Assembly: GCA_043825615.1 (NCBI GenBank)
Contig: JBDRRS010000022.1
Coordinates: forward strand, 1 to 53,524
Source of the DNA: JBDRMV01 sp043825615
GTDB lineage: Bacteria > CG03
Direction: 5' to 3'
DNA: 53,524 bases
Shown here: positions 8,840 through 17,425 of the stretch, one piece after another
Position numbering within the stretch: the first letter of the stretch is position 1
How the letters are laid out: every line of letters begins with the position of its first letter
Notes under the pieces: model-generated
The model's database searches: none
Told to the model about the DNA's origin: nothing
Seen by the model: only the letters and a program-made list of their open reading frames with translations
Translations under genes and position numbers: made by a program

Positions 8840-9604
8840 ATGGAATTTTTAATTGATGGTAAAAAAGTAAAGAGCGAGGAAGGGAAAACAATTCTTGAGG
8901 CGGCTCTTGAAAACGGCTTTGACATTCCGCACCTCTGCTGGCATCCCGCTCTTGAACCGTACGGAGCCTGCAGGGTCTGTATGGTGGAAGTTGAAAAAAA
9001 AGGATGGAAGGTGCTTACTACCGCCTGCACTTACCCGGTCAGCGAAGGGTTGAAAATTTATACCGGTTCGGAAAGCGTTGTCAGCGCGAGGAGATTTGTT
9101 TTAGAACACCTGATTGCCCTGGCGCCGGACGCGGAAGAAGTAAAAACGTTGGCGAAAAAATATAACGTTGACCGGGAACATCCGGTCGAGGGCAGGGAAC
9201 CTGACAACTGCATTCGCTGCGGTCTCTGCATCAGGGTTTGTAAAGAACTTATAGGTAAAGAGGCTATCGGTTTCATAAACAGGGGGCGGGCGAGGATTCC
9301 TGAAACGCCGTTTCTGGATGAAAACCCGCTGTGTATGACCTGCGGCGCATGCGCATACCTTTGTCCGACGGGGAGAATAAAGGTCAGGGACGCTCAAGTA
9401 AGAGAGATGGATGTGTGGCATAAAAAAGGAGAATTAGCGGTGTGTAAAAACTGCGGTAAAAAATACGCTTCTCTGAAACAGGTTGAAGAAGCAAAAAGAA
9501 AAATTGAGGATGATAAATTGCGCGAAATCCTTGATGTATGTCCGAAATGCAGAAAAGAAAAAATAATAAAAAACTTTAAAAAGACGGGAGGATTTAATGT
9601 CTAA
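8840..9604 (+). CDS. Short NuoG-like Fe-S protein without catalytic domain
   Basis: A 254-residue electron-transfer protein. Residues 1-80 form a NuoG-type [2Fe-2S] domain (CWHPALEPYGACRVC and later TACTYP). Residues about 115-180 carry two [4Fe-4S] clusters (CIRCGLCIRVCKE and CMTCGACAYLCPTG). The tail has two CxxC pairs (CKNCGKKY and CPKCRKEK) that look like a zinc-ribbon or rubredoxin-like knuckle. It resembles the front half of HydA/NuoG but stops before any H-cluster or molybdopterin domain. With the NuoE- and NuoF-like proteins it would complete a three-subunit NADH module. Ribosome site GAGGA at 8826-8830; the end overlaps acsB by eight bases. Confidence 0.88.
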   Translation: MEFLIDGKKVKSEEGKTILEAALENGFDIPHLCWHPALEPYGACRVCMVEVEKKGWKVLTTACTYPVSEGLKIYTGSESVVSARRFVLEHLIALAPDAEEVKTLAKKYNVDREHPVEGREPDNCIRCGLCIRVCKELIGKEAIGFINRGRARIPETPFLDENPLCMTCGACAYLCPTGRIKVRDAQVREMDVWHKKGELAVCKNCGKKYASLKQVEEAKRKIEDDKLREILDVCPKCRKEKIIKNFKKTGGFNV

Positions 9605-11774
9605 AATAGTGGCCGGCGCGGCAATAAGAGGCGCAAAAAAATTATTCCTCGATGCGAAGAGTTCGTGGGAGAAAGCTGTAAAAGAAAAAGGAGCGGACTG
9701 CGAAATTGCTTTTCCGGGAACAGCTTTTTATTTCCCCATGGCGTATGCCCTCCTCGGGCTGGAGGTAAAAAAACTGAAGGACATTCAGCCTGTTTTAGAA
9801 GAGTCCGAATCACTCCTGCATGAGGACCCGTCAGAAAAATTATGGCTCCCCTATTTAGGAGACGCCCTGGATTCGGGAATTGCCGCCCTTTTCTGCGAGG
9901 AGATAATCTGCGCCATAAGGTATCTTTACGGTACGGAGCCCCAGAAGGACTGCGAGGGATTCTTTTCGGATACCATTCTCCGGTCTCTCGGGATACAACT
10001 TGTGGACGGCCGTCTGCCCGGCTTTGCCGCGATACTGGGCGCCGCGCCGGATAGTAAAGCCGCTGTCGAACTCGTCAGGGAATTGCAGAAAAGGCAGATT
10101 CTTTCTTTTGTCGGCTCTTCCTCGGACGGGAAATCAATTATTGACCAGCTGATAGAGGAAAAAATGGAAATGGGATGGGATACATACATTGTTCCTTACG
10201 GGAGGGACACGGTGACAGGGATATACCCTCTGAACTGGGCGATAAGAGGCGCTCTGACATTCGGGGGTTTGAAGAAAGGCCAGGCAAAGGAGTGCCTGCT
10301 CTACTGCAAAGAGAGGGTCTTTGCTTTTGGCATAACACTGGGACCCCTGGATGATATAAAATACGCCACCGGCGCCGGGGCGATAGATATGGGATTCCCC
10401 GTAATAACAGACACGGATACTCCTGAAATAAGGCCGACCGGGATATGCACTTTTGAGCATATAGTAAACGAACTTGACTATAAGAAAATTGTTCCCGCAT
10501 GCATAGAGGTAAGAGGCGTAAAGGTAACGGTCAGCGACATTCCGATACCCGTGGCTTATTCCGCCGCTTTTGAAGGCGAGAGGGTCAGAAAAGAGGAAAC
10601 ATACGTGCAGTTCGGCGGTAAATACAGCACAAGTTTTGAATTCGTCACCACGAAAAATTCCGAGGAAGTAGAAGACGGAAAAATAGAGCTGAACGGTTTG
10701 GATATAGATAAAATGGTGGAAGGTGAAGCATATCCCCTGATGATTATTGCGGAAGTATCTGGCAGGAAAATGCAGAAGGATTTTGAGCCGATTTTAGAGA
10801 GGCAGATACATACGGTTATCAACCAGGCGCACGGGATTTTTCACATGGGCCAGCGGGACATGAACTGGATGAGAATTTCAAAAGAGGCGAAAGAGAAGGG
10901 GTTTAATTTGAAGCACTTCGGCGTGATTATTCATGCGCGTCTTCACGAGCTTTTCGGCGCGATCGTGGATAAAATACAGATAAAAATAAGTACGGTCAAG
11001 GATGAAGTTGAAAAGAATCTTCCTCTCGCGAAGAAAACTTTTGACGAAAGAGACGAGCGGATGGCGGGGATGACCGACGAGAGCGTTGAGGATTTCTATA
11101 CCTGCACCCTGTGCCAGAGTTTCGCTCCGACGCACGTATGCATCGTCAAACCCGAACGTATAGGTTTGTGCGGCGCGTACAACTGGCTTGACTGTAAAGC
11201 GAGTTATGAGATAAATCCGAAGGGGCCCAACCAGCCGGTAAAGAAAGGCAAAGTGCTTGACGATAAACTCGGGGAGTGGGAAGGCATAAATGAGGCGATA
11301 TACAATAATTCAAACAAGACCCTGGAAAAGTTTCACGCTTATTCAATTATGACTTTCCCCGAAACTTCCTGCGGATGTTTTGAAATAATATTGGCGATAG
11401 TTCCCGAAGCCAACGGCTTTATGGTGGTAAACAGGGAATTCAGAGGCATGACGCCTGCCGGAATGACTTTCACGACGCTTGCCGGTACCGTCGGCGGAGG
11501 CCAGCAGACCCCCGGTTTTATGGGTGTCGGGCGGCTGTACCTGCTGTCAAAGAAGTTTCTGAAAGCCGACGGAGGGATAAAACGCATCGTGTGGATGCCG
11601 AAAGAAATGAAGGAATTCCTCGGAGAAAAATTCAGGAAACGCTGCGAAGAAGAAGGAGTTCCGGATTTACTGGATAAAATTGCCGACGAGAGTGTATCCG
11701 AGGATACGGATAAACTTCTTGAATACCTGCAGAAGGTGAAGCATCCGGCCCTTGAGATGGACCCTCTGATGTAG
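9597..11774 (+). CDS. acsB: Acetyl-CoA synthase (CO-methylating), CODH/ACS alpha subunit
   Basis: Condenses CO, a methyl group from the corrinoid protein and CoA into acetyl-CoA. The 725 residues are full length for bacterial AcsB, including the N-terminal domain that contacts CODH and is absent from archaeal CdhC. The A-cluster ligands are all present: CTLCQSFAPTHVC (from about residue 502), the Cys of GLCGAYNWLDC, and the Cys-Gly-Cys of TSCGCFE (near residue 590) that binds the distal nickel. It overlaps the upstream Fe-S gene. The expected next gene, acsC, is separated from it by a toxin-antitoxin pair and an ankyrin remnant. Confidence 0.97.
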   Translation: MSKIVAGAAIRGAKKLFLDAKSSWEKAVKEKGADCEIAFPGTAFYFPMAYALLGLEVKKLKDIQPVLEESESLLHEDPSEKLWLPYLGDALDSGIAALFCEEIICAIRYLYGTEPQKDCEGFFSDTILRSLGIQLVDGRLPGFAAILGAAPDSKAAVELVRELQKRQILSFVGSSSDGKSIIDQLIEEKMEMGWDTYIVPYGRDTVTGIYPLNWAIRGALTFGGLKKGQAKECLLYCKERVFAFGITLGPLDDIKYATGAGAIDMGFPVITDTDTPEIRPTGICTFEHIVNELDYKKIVPACIEVRGVKVTVSDIPIPVAYSAAFEGERVRKEETYVQFGGKYSTSFEFVTTKNSEEVEDGKIELNGLDIDKMVEGEAYPLMIIAEVSGRKMQKDFEPILERQIHTVINQAHGIFHMGQRDMNWMRISKEAKEKGFNLKHFGVIIHARLHELFGAIVDKIQIKISTVKDEVEKNLPLAKKTFDERDERMAGMTDESVEDFYTCTLCQSFAPTHVCIVKPERIGLCGAYNWLDCKASYEINPKGPNQPVKKGKVLDDKLGEWEGINEAIYNNSNKTLEKFHAYSIMTFPETSCGCFEIILAIVPEANGFMVVNREFRGMTPAGMTFTTLAGTVGGGQQTPGFMGVGRLYLLSKKFLKADGGIKRIVWMPKEMKEFLGEKFRKRCEEEGVPDLLDKIADESVSEDTDKLLEYLQKVKHPALEMDPLM

Positions 11775-11825
11775 CATGCAGATACAAAGATATCCGTTAG
11801 GGTAGACGGTAGATGGGAGGTGTAT

Positions 11826-12056
11826 ATGTCTAAACATGGAACGCAAATTTTGTCTGAGGCATTGAAATTGCCGCCGACGAAACGTGCAGATCTTGTCGAA
11901 AAGCTTTTGTCTAGTTTTGAGTTTTCTTCGCGGAAAAAGATTGATGCCTTATGGGCTAAAGAAGTTGAGAGCCGTATTGATGCATTTGATTGTGGGAAAA
12001 TATCAGTAACCCCGGCAAAAGAAGTATTTGCAAAAATTGAGAAACATGGAGATTAA
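11826..12056 (+). CDS. Addiction-module antitoxin component (ParD/RelB-like, short helical)
   Basis: A 76-residue protein resembling the 'putative addiction module component' family: a leading helix with SEALKLPPTKRADLVEKLL, then a region ending near residue 70 that pairs with a ParE/RelE toxin. The ATG at 11826 follows GGGAGG at 11815-11820; the GTG two codons earlier overlaps that ribosome site and is less likely. It overlaps the toxin gene by 11 bases, the usual arrangement. It lies in the middle of the acs operon, on the same strand. Confidence 0.8.
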   Translation: MSKHGTQILSEALKLPPTKRADLVEKLLSSFEFSSRKKIDALWAKEVESRIDAFDCGKISVTPAKEVFAKIEKHGD

Positions 12057-12372
12057 ATTTCTTACCCCTGCCGTCGCTGAATTTACCGACGCTATTTCTT
12101 ATTACAATATGCAAAGCGAAGGCCTTGGCTATGAATTTGCCGCGGAAGTAAAGAGGACAATTGAACGAATTATTCTATATCCTGAAGCATGGGCTAAACT
12201 TTCAAAACGGACCCGTCGTTGCAGAACTAACAGATTTCCGTATGGAATTATTTATCAGTTGAGAGAGGAAACAGTATTCATCGTAGCAGTAATGCACCTG
12301 AGTAGAGAGCCTCAAAATTGGAAATCTCGCATCAGAAGAGATGAATTTCCGGAAAAGAAACAAAGAAAATGA
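12046..12372 (+). CDS. ParE/RelE-family toxin
   Basis: A 108-residue protein of the ParE/RelE fold: MEIKFLTPAVAEFTDAISYY at the start, the middle helix AAEVKRTIERIILYPEAW, and the C-terminal strands FPYGIIYQLREETVFIVAV with the basic RTRRCRTNRFP patch. The family poisons gyrase (ParE) or cleaves mRNA on the ribosome (RelE); which applies cannot be read here. The start at 12046 fits the family N-terminus better than the upstream ATG at 12028. Confidence 0.85.
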   Translation: MEIKFLTPAVAEFTDAISYYNMQSEGLGYEFAAEVKRTIERIILYPEAWAKLSKRTRRCRTNRFPYGIIYQLREETVFIVAVMHLSREPQNWKSRIRRDEFPEKKQRK

Positions 12373-12390
12373 TTAAAAGTTTTGGATTGA

Positions 12391-12507
12391 AAATTGCGGG
12401 CGGATGTTAATGCGAAAGATGATGAAGGCGAGACAGCATTGATGTCGGCAAAAAAGAACGGTCATCAGCAGATGGTGGATTTACTTAAAAAGCATGGCGC
12501 AAAATAA
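12391..12507 (+). pseudogene. Ankyrin-repeat C-terminal remnant
   Basis: An open stretch with no start codon, following a TGA at 12388-12390, reads ADVNAKDDEGETALMSAKK and ends DLLKKHGAK-stop at 12505-12507. This is one ankyrin repeat with the typical NAKD-G-TAL and VDLLKKHGA pattern. It is therefore the tail of a lost ankyrin protein, left between the toxin gene and acsC. Its presence suggests a larger insertion into the acs operon that has since decayed. Confidence 0.7.
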
Positions 12508-12527
12508 GGTGAGCGAGGAGGTTTATT

Positions 12528-13853
12528 ATGGCTCTGACAGGGCTTCAGATTTATAAATTTTTGCCGAAAACGAACTGCAAAAAATGCGGTTCTCCGACGT
12601 GCCTTGCTTTCGCAATGGCTCTTGCGCAGAAAAAAGCGTCTCTTGATAAATGTCCCGATATTTCGGCGGAAGGTAAAACCGCTCTTGAGAGCGCTTCTCA
12701 GCCGCCTATGGCTACCCTGAAGTTCGGGCTCAAAGACAGTGAAATAGAACTCGGCGGTGAGACGGTTCTCTTCCGCCACGAGAAGACATTTTTTCACCCG
12801 CCGGCGTTAGTAATACAGATTAGCGATTCTCTCCCCGAGGAGGAATTCAAGTCGAAAGTGGAGAACATAAAGAAGATGGAATTTGAGCGGGTGGGGATGC
12901 TCTTTAAGATTGACGCTCTCGCGTTGAAAAACGATTCAGGCAGTCCCGACACTTTTGCCTCACGCGCCAAAACGGCTTGCGGAATGCCGCTGGTACTCAT
13001 AAGCGAAAACCTTGAGGCGGTGAAAAAAGCGGCAGAAGGTCTTCAGGGACAGCGTCCGGTGATTATCGGAGCGTCCGCAGAAAATTTTGAGACATGGACT
13101 AAAACGGCGCAGGATGCCGACTGTATTCTCGCTGTGAAAGGGAGGGGGCTCGCCGAAGTTGCCGAGACGTCTCAGAAAGTGCAATCACTTGGTTTCAGGA
13201 ACATCATGCTCCTGCCGGAAGCCGGAAACATCAGGGAAGCGCTTCACGCTTTCACTTCTTCGTGGCGGCTGTGTTTGAAGAAGAATTTCCGCCCGCTGGG
13301 TTATCCGCTCATAGGAATTGCGGGAGAAGATATGGCGATGGCTTCAAACTTTATCTGCAAATACGCCGGAATGGTGATAGTTGAAACGGAAAAATACGAG
13401 GAACTGCTCGCTATGATTACTTTGCGTCTCAACATTTACACCGACCCGCAGAAACCTCTTATGATGGAGCCGAAACTTTACGAGGTGGGGAAACCCGGCG
13501 CGGATTCGCCGGTTATAGTTACGACGAATTTTTCGCTCACGTTCTATACGGTTCAGCCGGAAATAGAGAATTCCAAAATACCGGCTTGGCTGGTCATAAC
13601 GGACTCCGAAGGGCAGTCCGTTCTAACGGCGTGGGCAGCCGACAAGTTTAATGCCGAGGTTATAGCCCGCGCGCTTCAGGAATACGGCGTGGCGGAGAAG
13701 GTAGGCCATAAAAAACTGATTATTCCCGGGTATGTGGCGGTGCTGAAGGTGAAGGTCGAGGAAGAAAGCGGCTGGGAAGTTTTGGTGGGGCCCAAGGAGG
13801 CGTCGGCGCTGCCCAAATATCTAAAAGAGTCCTGGAAACAGCTGTCGGGGTAA
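12528..13853 (+). CDS. acsC: Corrinoid iron-sulfur protein, large subunit
   Basis: The large (gamma) subunit of the corrinoid Fe-S protein that carries the methyl group to AcsB. The N-terminal [4Fe-4S] motif TNCKKCGSPTCLAFAM...KCP (Cys 17, 20, 25 and 42) is intact. The middle TIM-barrel and C-terminal cobamide-binding parts follow over 441 residues, the normal length. A strong GAGGAGG precedes the ATG. It is separated from acsB by the toxin-antitoxin insertion but retains operon orientation with acsV, cooC and acsD. Confidence 0.95.
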   Translation: MALTGLQIYKFLPKTNCKKCGSPTCLAFAMALAQKKASLDKCPDISAEGKTALESASQPPMATLKFGLKDSEIELGGETVLFRHEKTFFHPPALVIQISDSLPEEEFKSKVENIKKMEFERVGMLFKIDALALKNDSGSPDTFASRAKTACGMPLVLISENLEAVKKAAEGLQGQRPVIIGASAENFETWTKTAQDADCILAVKGRGLAEVAETSQKVQSLGFRNIMLLPEAGNIREALHAFTSSWRLCLKKNFRPLGYPLIGIAGEDMAMASNFICKYAGMVIVETEKYEELLAMITLRLNIYTDPQKPLMMEPKLYEVGKPGADSPVIVTTNFSLTFYTVQPEIENSKIPAWLVITDSEGQSVLTAWAADKFNAEVIARALQEYGVAEKVGHKKLIIPGYVAVLKVKVEEESGWEVLVGPKEASALPKYLKESWKQLSG

Positions 13854-13863
13854 AAATTAAAAT

Positions 13864-15768
13864 ATGATTGAGATTCTTATTCTGCCGGATAACAGGAAGA
13901 TAAAAGCGGAGAAAGGCGCGGATTTACTCACTGTCATCGGCTCCGCCGGTATTTCAATTAATTCCACGTGCGCCGGCGAGGGCGTCTGCGGCAAATGCAG
14001 GGTGAAGATACTGAAAGGAAAATACCGCACTCAGCCGACAGCCTTTTTAAGCGCCGATGAAATAAAAGAAAAGATGGTGCTCGCCTGCCAGACGTACGCG
14101 GAAAGCGACATTGAACTGGAGATACCGGCATCAACCAGAGTCGAGGAAATGGAGATTCTGGAAGGGGAAGTGTCGGGGCAGGAACAGGATCCGTTAACGC
14201 TTCCGGAAAATATTTTTCCGCCGCGGCCTTTGGTAAAGAAATACTTTATGGAGCTTTCCCCGCCCGATAGCAAGGATACAACGGCGGATTTAGAGAGAAT
14301 AAAAAATTATCTTCTTGGAAAGAAAGTCAGGGTAAAAGATATTTCCCTGCGGCTTCTGAGAAAAATATCTTTTATTCTGCGAAGCGCGGACTGGAAGGTA
14401 ACAGCGGCTGTCTGCGACGGAGATATCATTGACCTGGAGGCGGGAAACCGGACGGCTGCTAATTACGGAATCGCCCTTGATATAGGCACGACCACTCTTG
14501 TAGCTTACCTGGTAGATATGGATAAACAGGAAGTGCTCTCGACGGCTTCATCCTACAACCCGCAGATCCCGCTTGGCGAAGACGTTATTACCAGAATTAT
14601 TCAGGTTGAGGAAAAAAACAGCATGCAGAAAATGCATTCGGTTCTTATTACGGCGATTAATAAAATGATTCTGAAAATGCTCAGGGAAAATAATATTTCA
14701 GGCAGCAGCGTTAATATTCTTCTTGCCGGCGGCAATACCACGATGACACATTTCTTTTATAAAATTCCGCCGAATTTCATAAGGCGCAGCCCCTATGTCC
14801 CGGCGCTTAATTCGGCGTTGCCGCTTTCCGCGAGAGAACTGGGAATTAGAATTAATCCTTTCGCGAAAGTAATGTCGCTGCCGTGCCCTTCCGCATGGGT
14901 GGGTGGAGACATTGTCGCAGGGGTGCTTGCTTCGGGCATATATAATTTCTCCGTTTTGTCGCTGTTTGTGGACCTGGGTACGAACGGTGAAGTCGTTATC
15001 GGGAACAAAGACTGGCTCGCTTCCTGTTCCACAAGCGCCGGACCCTGTTTCGAGGGCGGCGGGATTTCTTCGGGAATCCGCGCGATGCCCGGGGCAATAC
15101 AAAAAGTAAAAATTAAAGACGGGAAAGTTTCATACAAAACAATACGGAATGAAAAACCAATCGGAATCTGCGGCAGCGGCCTGATATCTTTAACAGCCGG
15201 AATGCTGAAGAGTAAAATTTTACAGCGCGACGGTAAACTTAAATCAGATGCCCCCGGCGTTAAGGGTGACAGGTTCCTTGTTGTAAAAGGGGAAGAAACG
15301 CGCGACGGGCGTGACATTCACATTACGGAAGCGGATATTAAAAACCTCATAAATTCAAAGGGCGCAATTTTTACGGGGATATACGTGCTGCTCAAGGAAC
15401 TGGGTCTGACGCTCGGCAACATACAGCGCTTTTTTATTTCCGGGGGGTTGGGAACCGCCCTGGATATAGATGAGGCCGTTTACATCGGACTCTTTCCCGA
15501 TATACCGCGTAACTTATTTATTTTTATGGGGAACTCTTCCATAACCGGCGGCAGGATGTGTCTGCTCAGCGGGGAAGCGAAGGATATGGCCGTGGAGATA
15601 AATAAAAAAATGACGTATATTGATTTGTCTTCCAACCCGGTTTTCATGCAGGAATATACGGCGAGTTTATTTTTCCCGCACACGAATCTGGAACTGTTTC
15701 CCAGTTGGGCGGGGTCTGTCCCCATTACGGACAAAGTTGTAGATGGGGACTGTCCCCTTCCACATTAG
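13864..15768 (+). CDS. acsV: Reductive activator of corrinoid protein (RACE; AcsV-like)
   Basis: Uses ATP to reduce Co(II) to Co(I) in the corrinoid protein after accidental oxidation. The N-terminal [2Fe-2S] domain has CAGEGVCGKC (Cys 36, 42 and 45) and a fourth Cys in LACQ near residue 77. A linker follows, then an ASKHA-type ATPase/corrinoid-protein-binding region from about residue 200 (GIALDIGTTTLVAYL, LAGGNTTMTH, DLGTNGEVV, CGSGLI). The last 20 or so residues are read through two GTCCCC palindromes (15711-15757), so the C-terminus seems to have been altered by repeat insertion. It sits between acsC and cooC/acsD, as expected for this role. Confidence 0.93.
   Translation: MIEILILPDNRKIKAEKGADLLTVIGSAGISINSTCAGEGVCGKCRVKILKGKYRTQPTAFLSADEIKEKMVLACQTYAESDIELEIPASTRVEEMEILEGEVSGQEQDPLTLPENIFPPRPLVKKYFMELSPPDSKDTTADLERIKNYLLGKKVRVKDISLRLLRKISFILRSADWKVTAAVCDGDIIDLEAGNRTAANYGIALDIGTTTLVAYLVDMDKQEVLSTASSYNPQIPLGEDVITRIIQVEEKNSMQKMHSVLITAINKMILKMLRENNISGSSVNILLAGGNTTMTHFFYKIPPNFIRRSPYVPALNSALPLSARELGIRINPFAKVMSLPCPSAWVGGDIVAGVLASGIYNFSVLSLFVDLGTNGEVVIGNKDWLASCSTSAGPCFEGGGISSGIRAMPGAIQKVKIKDGKVSYKTIRNEKPIGICGSGLISLTAGMLKSKILQRDGKLKSDAPGVKGDRFLVVKGEETRDGRDIHITEADIKNLINSKGAIFTGIYVLLKELGLTLGNIQRFFISGGLGTALDIDEAVYIGLFPDIPRNLFIFMGNSSITGGRMCLLSGEAKDMAVEINKKMTYIDLSSNPVFMQEYTASLFFPHTNLELFPSWAGSVPITDKVVDGDCPLPH
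15711..15757. repeat. Paired GTCCCC palindromes inside the end of acsV
   Basis: GGGGTCTGTCCCC (15711-15723) and GGGGACTGTCCCC (15745-15757) are separated by 21 bases and together form a doublet. They encode the final residues of AcsV and end 11 bases before its stop codon and 22 bases before the GTG of the next gene. Confidence 0.75.
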
Positions 15769-15779
15769 GAGGAGTTAGA

Positions 15780-16517
15780 GTGAGAATCGCAATTGCCGGA
15801 AAAGGAGGGGTGGGAAAGACCACTTTTGCGGCTCTTCTGATTAATGTTTTCAGGGAGAAGGGGCCGCGCCCGGTGCTGGTTGTGGACGCCGACCCCAATT
15901 CCAATCTTCACGTTCTGCTCGGGATAAAATATGAAAAGACAATCGCAGACATCAGGGAAGATGTGAAAAACGAGCAGCCCCCCGCGGGAATGTCGCGGCC
16001 GCAGTATTTTGCTCTTTCCGTGGAGGAGTCAATTATAGAGAAGGATTCAATGGATTTTATTGCAATAGGACATCCCGAAGGCCGGGAGTGTTACTGCTCC
16101 GTAAATCACATTCTCAGGGATTTTCTTGAGAAGATGAGCATGCGGTATCCGGTGGAAGTAATAGACAACGAAGCGGGTATGGAGCACATGTCGCGCCAGA
16201 CCGACGGGAAAGTTGACTGGCTTATTTTCGTGGCTAACAAAGATAAGGTGAGTCTTTCTTCGGTGAAGAACAGTATTGCCCTGCTCGGAAAACTCAAGGT
16301 GACGGCGGCGCACACGGGGCTTGTTCTGAACAAAACCGAAAAAATACCCGCCTTCGCAAACGAACTGGGCGTGGAAATACTCGGCGTTATCCCGTATGAC
16401 GACGAAATTGAGAAGGCGGCGGAAGAAGGGGAAATCCTTAAAAAAGTTTTGCCGCCGACGCGAAAAATAATAGACGTTATAGCCGAAAGAATAAACCAAA
16501 ATAAAGGAGTGGAATAA
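15780..16517 (+). CDS. acsF: CooC/AcsF-type nickel-insertion ATPase (second copy)
   Basis: A 245-residue MinD-type ATPase with Walker A GKGGVGKTT at residues 7-15, DNEAGMEH in the switch region and the CxC site C104-Y-C106. It is related to the CooC at 1968, but its place between acsV and acsD suggests it serves acetyl-CoA synthase (AcsF role) more than CooS. The GTG at 15780 with GGAGGA just upstream is chosen over an upstream ATG at 15705, whose extra 25 residues would run through acsV and its repeats. The stop overlaps the acsD ATG by one base. Confidence 0.88.
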   Translation: MRIAIAGKGGVGKTTFAALLINVFREKGPRPVLVVDADPNSNLHVLLGIKYEKTIADIREDVKNEQPPAGMSRPQYFALSVEESIIEKDSMDFIAIGHPEGRECYCSVNHILRDFLEKMSMRYPVEVIDNEAGMEHMSRQTDGKVDWLIFVANKDKVSLSSVKNSIALLGKLKVTAAHTGLVLNKTEKIPAFANELGVEILGVIPYDDEIEKAAEEGEILKKVLPPTRKIIDVIAERINQNKGVE

Positions 16518-17425
16518 TGGATATTGTAAAAGAAAAATCCAGTGGAAAAGTAAGTGTTGTTAAAATCGGAAAAGGCGAAAAAGAGGTAACGGTCGGAGGC
16601 CACTCCACGCTTCCCTTCCTTGATTTTGAGGGGGAGATTCTGCACCGCCCTCTGCTGGCGCTTGAAGTGCACGATTTTCTCAACCCCGACTGGAACCCGT
16701 TCCTGCTTGAATACTGGAAGGATTTAAGCACGGCGGAATGGACGAAGAAGGCGGAGGGTTTTTCTCCCGACCTTCTCTGCGTCCGGTTTCTGTCGGCGGA
16801 CCCCGATGCGAAGAATACGTCCGCGCAGGATGCGGCGAAGGTACTTGAGGAAGTGCTGAAAAATACTTCGCTTCCTCTGATTGTGACCGGCTGCGGCAAT
16901 GTCGCCAAGGACCAGGAAATCATTCCGGCTCTCGCGGAAGCGGCTAAAGGCGAGAATGTTCTCATAGGAATAGCTGTAAAGGAAAATTATAAGACACTGG
17001 CAGCCGCGGCTCTCGCCGGCGGGCATTCCCTTATTGCCGAGACCCCGCTTGATATAAACCTTGCGAAACAGCTCAACATTCTCATTTCCGATATGGGGCT
17101 GGGTGTGGATAAAATTGTTATGCATCACAGCACCGGCGCCCTGGGCTATGGCCTGGAATACTGCTATTCGATTATGGAAAGGTGCCGCCTCGCGGCGCTT
17201 TCGGGCGACGCGATGATGTCTCCGCCGGTAATGAATTTTATCGGTCAGGAATGCTGGAAGACGAAGGAGGCGAAAGAAAATTTTAATCTGGGTCTCACGT
17301 GGGAGAACGTCACGGCTGCGACTTATCTTGAAGCCGGAAGCGATATAATTGTTTTAAATCATCCGGAGAGTTTAAAAAACCTGAAAAGTGTGGTCGAACA
17401 GTTAAAAGCGGGAGGGGGAAAATGA
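16517..17425 (+). CDS. acsD: Corrinoid iron-sulfur protein, small subunit
   Basis: The small (delta) subunit of the corrinoid Fe-S protein, a TIM-barrel that with AcsC binds the cobamide and docks AcsE and AcsB. Family segments seen are GGHSTLPFLDFEGEI, ALEVHDF and the VDKIVMHHSTGALGYGLEY stretch. The 302 residues are normal for bacterial AcsD. Coupled by a one-base overlap to the CooC/AcsF gene and by an ATGA overlap to the acetate-kinase-like gene. Confidence 0.94.
   Translation: MDIVKEKSSGKVSVVKIGKGEKEVTVGGHSTLPFLDFEGEILHRPLLALEVHDFLNPDWNPFLLEYWKDLSTAEWTKKAEGFSPDLLCVRFLSADPDAKNTSAQDAAKVLEEVLKNTSLPLIVTGCGNVAKDQEIIPALAEAAKGENVLIGIAVKENYKTLAAAALAGGHSLIAETPLDINLAKQLNILISDMGLGVDKIVMHHSTGALGYGLEYCYSIMERCRLAALSGDAMMSPPVMNFIGQECWKTKEAKENFNLGLTWENVTAATYLEAGSDIIVLNHPESLKNLKSVVEQLKAGGGK

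Noticed and set aside
14793..15317. Minus-strand frame of 174 residues under acsV
   Set aside because: Antisense to a gene with intact Fe-S and ATPase motifs; no domain seen.
15705..15779. Upstream ATG for the second CooC
   Set aside because: It would read through the acsV end and its palindromes; the GTG at 15780 has a ribosome site and the family start.
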